A stretch of 11,792 bases of DNA from Cellvibrionaceae bacterium (GTDB lineage Bacteria > Pseudomonadota > Gammaproteobacteria > Pseudomonadales > Cellvibrionaceae). The notes beneath the pieces were generated by a model that saw only the letters and a program-made list of their open reading frames with translations, was not told the DNA's origin and ran no database searches. The position numbers and the translations under genes are program-made. Shown here in pieces: positions 7,698-11,792 of this stretch. The stretch lies in NCBI GenBank assembly GCA_021151525.1, contig JAGKXD010000120.1, positions 1-11,792 of the forward strand, written 5' to 3'. Numbering within the stretch: the first letter of the stretch is position 1; each line of letters begins with the position of its first letter.

Positions 7698-7725
7698 ATA
7701 AAAGATAAAATTAAAAATGTATAGA

Positions 7726-8466
7726 TTAGTACTCGCTAGTCGAAACCGCTTCAGGTGCATGTGTAATTATCCAAGCCAGAGCCAAGGCTAAAATAACGAC
7801 GATAATTATAGCTAGCCAAATTCGTGACGAGCGAATTGATTTCTCTTGTTCTATTCCCTTGGAGGGCTTTTTCCCGGTAACCATGGCTTTAACAATATTG
7901 TTGCGTTTAAAAAATACGTGAATTAAAACGGCGGCTATGTGTAAAACTACTGCGCCTAAAATCCAATAAAAAAGTTGGCGGTGCAGTGAAGTTAACTTCA
8001 AGCTGAGTTCATCGTTTATATAGGAATAGAGTGGGCCAAGATTCATGATTTCGTCGTTGGTAAATAGTCCTGTTGTAGCCTGAACTAAAATCGCCAATAA
8101 TAAAACGACAACCATAATTGCGCCCAAAGGGTTATGGCCGGCATAATGTTTTTCAGTGTTTTTTAAACTGTCTATAGCATATTTCACGGTGGTGAACGGG
8201 TTGCGTATAAAGTTGATAAAGCGTGCGTGATGGGTTCCAACTAATCCCCAAACAATACGAAAACTCACCAGCACTATTACTGCATAACCGCACCATAAGT
8301 GATACTTAAAATAATTTGCGCCGAGTGAGTTGGTAACGTAGGCGGCTATAAATAATAAAACAAGCGACCAATGAAAAAGTCTTACCGGCAAATCCCACAC
8401 CTTGATAAACTTGGGTGCCTGATTTTTTTCTGACGATACTTCTGGGTTTTCGTTGGATGCAGTCAT
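7726..8466 (-). CDS. Cytochrome b561-type di-haem membrane protein
   Basis: Inner-membrane b-type cytochrome (246 aa) of the cytochrome b561 / Ni-hydrogenase b-subunit-like family, expected to pass electrons between quinol and a periplasmic partner. The N-terminus has the signature KVWDLPVRLFHW. Likely haem ligands lie in hydrophobic helices: H32 (LFHW), H56 (KYHLW), H162 (LHRQ) and H176 (VLHIA). Membrane segments are near 30-48, 56-76, 113-133, 165-187, and a fifth at 215-236, after which the protein ends with a short tail. It lies downstream of the cytochrome c' gene on the same strand, with an 85-base gap holding a hairpin. Cytochrome b561 next to cytochrome c' is a recurring proteobacterial arrangement, so the two are probably redox partners. 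The ribosome binding site is weak (AAGG close to the ATG). Confidence 0.88.
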   Translation of the reverse strand: MTASNENPEVSSEKNQAPKFIKVWDLPVRLFHWSLVLLFIAAYVTNSLGANYFKYHLWCGYAVIVLVSFRIVWGLVGTHHARFINFIRNPFTTVKYAIDSLKNTEKHYAGHNPLGAIMVVVLLLAILVQATTGLFTNDEIMNLGPLYSYINDELSLKLTSLHRQLFYWILGAVVLHIAAVLIHVFFKRNNIVKAMVTGKKPSKGIEQEKSIRSSRIWLAIIIVVILALALAWIITHAPEAVSTSEY

Positions 8467-8490
8467 AGCCTTACCAAATAGATTTAATAC

Positions 8491-8526
8491 AAAAAGAAAT
8501 GCCCTTGCTAAGTAACAAGGGCATTT
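8491..8526 (-). terminator. Hairpin terminator or attenuator between cytochrome c' and b561 genes
   Basis: Perfect 11-bp inverted repeat (AAATGCCCTTG / CAAGGGCATTT, 8497-8526) with an 8-base loop. Read on the minus strand it is followed by C and TTTTT. It sits inside the probable operon, so it may reduce b561 expression relative to the abundant periplasmic cytochrome. Confidence 0.75.
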
Positions 8527-8551
8527 TTACAAATTATTCAAAGTTACCCAA

Positions 8552-9055
8552 TTACTTCGCTTTAAAGGATTCGTGACAGCCTTTGCAATCTTTTGCTACG
8601 GCGCCAAAGGCTTCCTTAAATGCATCAGAGGCTGACTTTTCGGTGGCACTTACTTTAGCCAGTGTTGCTGCGTGTTCTTGGAACTCTTTTAATTTTTTAT
8701 CGAAATCTGCTTTGTTAGTCCAAACTTCTGCTTTGGCTTTTGTATCTGGCTCGCCCAGATTGGATGCTTCAGGGAACGAGCTATCAAGGAATTCTGAAAC
8801 AACGAGAATACGATTTGCACGTTTTTGAATATCGGCTTGATTATATTCAGCCTTGCCTTGTGCGGCGTCACCAATAGGTTTGAAGCTATTGCCAATTAAC
8901 GTGAATGCCGCTTTGCGTACATTAACCGCTTGCTTGGCTGGGTTTGGGCCTGCGGGTTTATCAGCTGCAGGCGCTGGTGCTGGGTCGGCCGCAAATAAAT
9001 TAATGCTGGCTGATGCTAAAAGTGCAAGGCTCAGTGTTTTTAAAATCAACTTCAT
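8552..9055 (-). CDS. Class II cytochrome c' (periplasmic)
   Basis: Periplasmic four-helix-bundle c-type cytochrome (167 aa). Family members bind NO and are linked to NO protection; electron transfer is also possible. The frame stays open to 9241, but I start at the ATG at 9055: it gives a clean signal peptide (cleavage after A22, NLFA/ADPAP) and has GGAG 10 bases upstream, while the extension looks non-coding. The C-terminal haem motif CKGCH (157-161) is diagnostic of class II. Recalling the Alcaligenes xylosoxidans protein, R47 matches its R12, F51 replaces distal L16, and K165 replaces proximal R124. With no Met at the distal position, the haem is probably five-coordinate, which favours c' over c556. 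It is the first gene of a probable operon with the b561 gene. Confidence 0.88.
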   Translation of the reverse strand: MKLILKTLSLALLASASINLFAADPAPAPAADKPAGPNPAKQAVNVRKAAFTLIGNSFKPIGDAAQGKAEYNQADIQKRANRILVVSEFLDSSFPEASNLGEPDTKAKAEVWTNKADFDKKLKEFQEHAATLAKVSATEKSASDAFKEAFGAVAKDCKGCHESFKAK

Positions 9056-9302
9056 AAATTCAATACTCCAAAGATAATAATTAATGTGTAGGTTGTGTTT
9101 TACTGCCGATACTTGTCGATATATCTTTTGTGCTAATGGCTTGCTATTCGCCTGAGCAAGTATAAGCCGCTTGATTTGTAAAATCTTCGCGATTGTTGTC
9201 GAAAATAATTTTTTTCGCAACCACGAAGTCGCTGCTTGCAAATTTGTATAAAGGCAAAAACCTATTTTAAATAATCCACATTACATCAAATACGTGAAGG
9301 TT
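9056..9302 (-). promoter_or_regulatory. Upstream region of the cytochrome c' operon, with a weak candidate promoter
   Basis: A 247-base gap between the end of the DLH-like gene and the cytochrome c' start. On the minus strand TCGACA (9197-9202) and TACAAA (9175-9180) are spaced by 16 bases, a weak sigma-70-like pair. I looked for FNR/Anr and CRP boxes and saw only half-matches. I also saw no convincing terminator after the DLH-like gene, so read-through into the cytochrome genes is possible. Confidence 0.3.
9066..9069 (-). promoter_or_regulatory. Ribosome binding site supporting the cytochrome c' start
   Basis: GGAG on the minus strand, 10 bases before the ATG at 9055. It favours this start over the longer open frame that begins at 9241. 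Confidence 0.55.
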
Positions 9303-10193
9303 TTAAGTACGCAGATTTTTGTTGAAAAACTCTACTGTACGATGCCAAGCAAGTTTTGCAGCTTTTTCATCGTAACGAGGGGTTGTATCGTTATTAAATC
9401 CGTGTTGAACGTCCGGATAAATAAACACCTCGTATTTCACGCCTGCTGCTTTAAGTGCGGCTTCATATTTTGGCCAACCTGCGTTGATGCGTTCATCTGC
9501 ACCGGCGTAATGAATTAACAGCGGCGCTTTAATTTTAGCGGCATCTGCATCTTCCGGTTGCTTTCCATAGAAAGGAACTGCACCACCCAAATCAGGAATG
9601 CGAGTAGCGAGAGTGTTAGAAATCCCCCCACCATAACAAAAGCCTACAACACCAACTTTGCCATTGCCGCCGGGCAAATGCTTAAGCACATCTGCTGCAG
9701 TTACAAAATCTTCAATAATTTTAGTTTGGTCGAGCTTTGGAAAAAGCTCGCGTGCTTTTTCTTCATCGCCAGGGTAACCACCGAGAGAGAAGAGCGCATC
9801 AGGCGCAAAGGCAATAAAATTATCTTTTGCTAAGCGACGAGCTATATCTTCAATGTGTGGATTTAATCCACGGTTTTCATGAACAACCAAAACGGTTGGC
9901 AATTTTCCTTTGGCTTTTGCAGGCTTAGCTAAGTAGCCGCGAATTTTTCCTGAGCCATTGGGTGAAGGGAACTCTTCATAACTAACACTAATGGTCTTGT
10001 CGGTAGGGCTAACTTGTTGTGCTTCTGCAAAGCGTGGGTTAAGCGCCTCGAGCAAGCCTGCAGCAGTGACACCAGCAACAGTATATTTTGCGGCACCGCT
10101 TAAAAAATCACGGCGTGATGCTTGGCCGTGTACATATTGATCAAACAATTTAAGTACTTCAGGATGAAAGTCGTTGGCACTTTTGCGGGTCAT
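9303..10193 (-). CDS. Tat-exported dienelactone hydrolase family protein
   Basis: Alpha/beta hydrolase of the dienelactone hydrolase family, 296 aa, probably periplasmic. The start chosen is the ATG at 10193, with AAGGAG 8 bases upstream; an in-frame ATG at 10244 lacks this support. Residues 26-31 (SRRDFL) before a hydrophobic stretch form a twin-arginine signal, with cleavage near residue 58 (AEA/QQ). The catalytic triad is visible: C186 in GFCYGGG, D233 in AGADERI and H264 in VQHGFNN, plus the conserved glutamate E106 in VHENRG. The family hydrolyses lactones or esters; the true substrate is unknown and most exported members are uncharacterised. It lies 72 bases downstream of the SMP-30-like gene on the same strand, so the two are probably co-transcribed and may act on related lactones. 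Confidence 0.9.
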   Translation of the reverse strand: MTRKSANDFHPEVLKLFDQYVHGQASRRDFLSGAAKYTVAGVTAAGLLEALNPRFAEAQQVSPTDKTISVSYEEFPSPNGSGKIRGYLAKPAKAKGKLPTVLVVHENRGLNPHIEDIARRLAKDNFIAFAPDALFSLGGYPGDEEKARELFPKLDQTKIIEDFVTAADVLKHLPGGNGKVGVVGFCYGGGISNTLATRIPDLGGAVPFYGKQPEDADAAKIKAPLLIHYAGADERINAGWPKYEAALKAAGVKYEVFIYPDVQHGFNNDTTPRYDEKAAKLAWHRTVEFFNKNLRT

Positions 10194-10201
10194 GCACGTG
10201 A

Positions 10202-10207
10202 CTCCTT
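10202..10207 (-). promoter_or_regulatory. Ribosome binding site fixing the DLH-like start
   Basis: AAGGAG on the minus strand, 8 bases before the ATG at 10193. A strong site that decides against the longer frame from 10244. Confidence 0.75.
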
Positions 10208-10215
10208 TAGTCAAC

Positions 10216-10250
10216 AATCCCTTAACAACAAAATTTTCTGCCAAGGGATT
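10216..10250 (-). other. Hairpin in the gap between SMP-30-like and DLH-like genes
   Basis: An 8-bp inverted repeat (AATCCCTT / AAGGGATT) with a 19-base loop and no T-run on the minus strand. It is more likely an mRNA-processing or stability element than a terminator, or it may be chance. Confidence 0.3.
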
Positions 10251-10265
10251 TGTAGTTAATGAATA

Positions 10266-11231
10266 TTATTTTGCGCGGCCTTTAACGCCTGGTGTTAATA
10301 CTGCAATTTTATAAGCCGCACCGCGACCTACAACATATAATGTCTTTTTGTCCTTGCCCGCAAAGGCAAGGTTTTGCGGCCTCTGGGGTATTGTAATAAT
10401 GCCGAGTGCTGTACCTTTTTCATCAAACACTTCTATACCTTTATTGGTAGCTACGTAAACACGGTCTTTATCGTCAATTGCAATACCATCTGCACCACTT
10501 GAAAAACCTGTTTCACCTTTTTCATATCCAGCGAGTTTGGCAAATTCATTTTTTGCGCCTAATTTTCCATTCCCCAATACCGGGTAGGCTAACAAATATT
10601 CACCTGCAGTATTGGCAAGGTAAAGTGTTTTTTCATCGCGACTTAGTTGTACGCCGTTTGGACGTTCTACATCATTTACAATTTGGGTGATTTTGCCATC
10701 TGGCTTGACATAATAAACCGCTGGACGAGCTGGCTCGGTAATTTCCCCTTTGGGTAGTACGCCGATATCAGTGAAGTAAACCCCGCCGCTTTTATCAATC
10801 ACCAGATCATTTGGGCGCTGGAATGCTTTACCTTCATAATTATCGGCCCACACCTTTTCGCTGCCTTTTGGATACACAACGCCAATTTGTGGTTTGAGAT
10901 TTTGGACAGAAACAAGTTCCCCCTTTTTTGTAAATGCCAACCCATTAGTGCCATTACTGTTTTCAAAATAGGTAGTGATGCTGTTGTCTTCTGCAATATG
11001 TGTTACACGGTTTGCGCGAGTCTCCGTAAATATAAGGCTACCATCCGGCAAGCTAATGGGGCCTTCAGTGCCTTCAAATTTATCTTTAATAAATTCAATC
11101 TGTGTACCTTGTGCAACTACGCCTTCAATAGAAGGTGTTATGGTATTTTCTGCAAGGGTGATGGTAGGAATAAAGAGCGAAGCTGCGCTAAAAATCAATG
11201 GGCCAATTGTACGAAAAAACGTAGTTAACAT
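10266..11231 (-). CDS. Exported SMP-30/gluconolactonase-like beta-propeller protein
   Basis: Six-bladed beta-propeller of the SMP-30/gluconolactonase/LRE family, 321 aa, whose members hydrolyse sugar lactones with a divalent metal ion. I start at the ATG at 11231 because GAGGA lies 5 bases upstream; the ATG at 11243, four codons earlier, has no such site. A signal peptide ends near A27 (ITLA/ENTI), so the protein is probably periplasmic. Likely metal ligands, by family pattern, are E56 (EGTEGPISLPDGSL), N141 (RPNDLVID), N192 (RPNGVQL) and D248 (GADGIAIDD). The C-terminus is basic. It is the first gene of a probable operon with the Tat-exported DLH-like gene. The true substrate is not shown by sequence; gluconolactonase is only the family name, and another periplasmic lactone is possible. 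Confidence 0.85.
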   Translation of the reverse strand: MLTTFFRTIGPLIFSAASLFIPTITLAENTITPSIEGVVAQGTQIEFIKDKFEGTEGPISLPDGSLIFTETRANRVTHIAEDNSITTYFENSNGTNGLAFTKKGELVSVQNLKPQIGVVYPKGSEKVWADNYEGKAFQRPNDLVIDKSGGVYFTDIGVLPKGEITEPARPAVYYVKPDGKITQIVNDVERPNGVQLSRDEKTLYLANTAGEYLLAYPVLGNGKLGAKNEFAKLAGYEKGETGFSSGADGIAIDDKDRVYVATNKGIEVFDEKGTALGIITIPQRPQNLAFAGKDKKTLYVVGRGAAYKIAVLTPGVKGRAK

Positions 11232-11792
11232 GGTGTTCCTCATAAAGAGTTGGAATCGTGACTATTTTAAATAAGCATCGCGAGGATAAATATAATCGCT
11301 TGTTCTAGGCGAGTTAGGCGTTAGTAGCAGATATCGCGCCAATTTAAGCTGATCAATATAAAATTCATGCGGTTATTGGAAATAGCCAACAATGCTTTGA
11401 TTTTTAATGTTTTTTGATGATTGGGGGACGTGTGGCTTGCAAAATATCCCAGTTTAAAAATTGAACGGCTATTGATTTGGCAACATAAACATTTGTTTAA
11501 AATGTTGAATAAAAGACAGATAGGCAGAATTAGGTTCTATTTTCTCTATCGTATATGTCGTTCAATCTGAACCTTACTTTAAGTGACTTTATGGCAGGGG
11601 TTTTCCATTTCAATGTTGCCCAAGAATAAATTGTTTATATTCAAACACTCCAGGATTGCATGGCTGTTGAAAATTCATCACCTGACTAAATGCGAACAGC
11701 ATTTTCTACGGTTTCATTCTATTTTGTTTGACGAAACTTTTTAATAGTTATATCGGAAATTCGGCTATCTCTAAAAAATATGGGTTTAATTA
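11232..11792. other. AT-rich non-coding stretch upstream of the SMP-30-like gene
   Basis: No convincing gene on either strand: the open frames are under about 35 codons and without good ribosome binding sites. It should hold the promoter of the SMP-30/DLH operon, but I could not identify a well-spaced -35/-10 pair. One perfect 7-bp inverted repeat, AACATTT-GTTTA-AAATGTT, lies at 11488-11506. No tRNA, insertion sequence or partial gene is recognised at the window edge. Confidence 0.55.
11237..11241 (-). promoter_or_regulatory. Ribosome binding site deciding the SMP-30-like start
   Basis: GAGGA on the minus strand, 5 bases before the ATG at 11231. This site overlaps the alternative upstream ATG (11243), which has no Shine-Dalgarno of its own. 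The downstream start also gives a better signal peptide. Confidence 0.6.

Noticed and set aside
9205..9240. Imperfect hairpin as terminator for the DLH-like gene
   Set aside because: The stem has mismatches and is followed by an A-run, not a T-run, in the relevant direction.
9056..9241. 62-residue N-terminal extension of cytochrome c'
   Set aside because: The internal ATG at 9055 gives a proper signal peptide and has GGAG upstream; the extension has no signal-peptide features and would bury the real one.
9258..9300. Possible FNR/Anr box upstream of cytochrome c'
   Set aside because: Only the TTGAT half is present on the minus strand; the second half does not match ATCAA.
11600..11710. Short minus-strand frame near the right edge (about 30 codons)
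   Set aside because: Too short, no Shine-Dalgarno site and no recognised similarity.

Overview
The window looks like chromosomal DNA of a saprophytic, plant-cell-wall-degrading gammaproteobacterium, most probably Cellvibrio or a close relative. The evidence is three secreted enzymes built from catalytic domains, family 10 and family 2 carbohydrate-binding modules and long poly-serine linkers. The third has the CBM2-CBM10-GH10 order of Cellvibrio japonicus Xyn10A. Assignments come from reading motifs by eye; no database search was run.

Left part (1-7642, all + strand): a GH74 endo-xyloglucanase whose start lies just before the window; a copper lytic polysaccharide monooxygenase (AA10) with an Ig/PKD-like domain, a GbpA domain-2-like domain, CBM10 and CBM2; and a GH10 endo-xylanase with N-terminal CBM2 and CBM10. 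Each is followed by a hairpin terminator, so they look like neighbouring single-gene units rather than one tight operon. Together they would open crystalline cellulose (LPMO) and strip xyloglucan (GH74) and xylan (GH10). The gap at 3151-3568 holds two terminator-like hairpins and inverted repeats before the LPMO gene.

Right part (7726-11231, all - strand, convergent with the xylanase): read in transcription order, an exported SMP-30/gluconolactonase-like protein and a Tat-exported dienelactone-hydrolase-like protein form a probable two-gene operon. They are followed by a class II cytochrome c' and a cytochrome b561-type membrane protein, a second probable operon with a hairpin between the two genes. 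A strong bidirectional terminator at 7665-7697 separates the two halves.

The rightmost ~550 bases (11232-11792) are AT-rich, and I could support no gene there.

The most interesting ideas are the unusual module inserted in the LPMO, and the closeness of a lactone-producing oxidase (if the LPMO oxidises C1) to two exported lactonase-type hydrolases and a periplasmic/membrane haem pair. Any functional link is inference. I found no CRISPR array, tRNA, rRNA, insertion sequence or phage gene.
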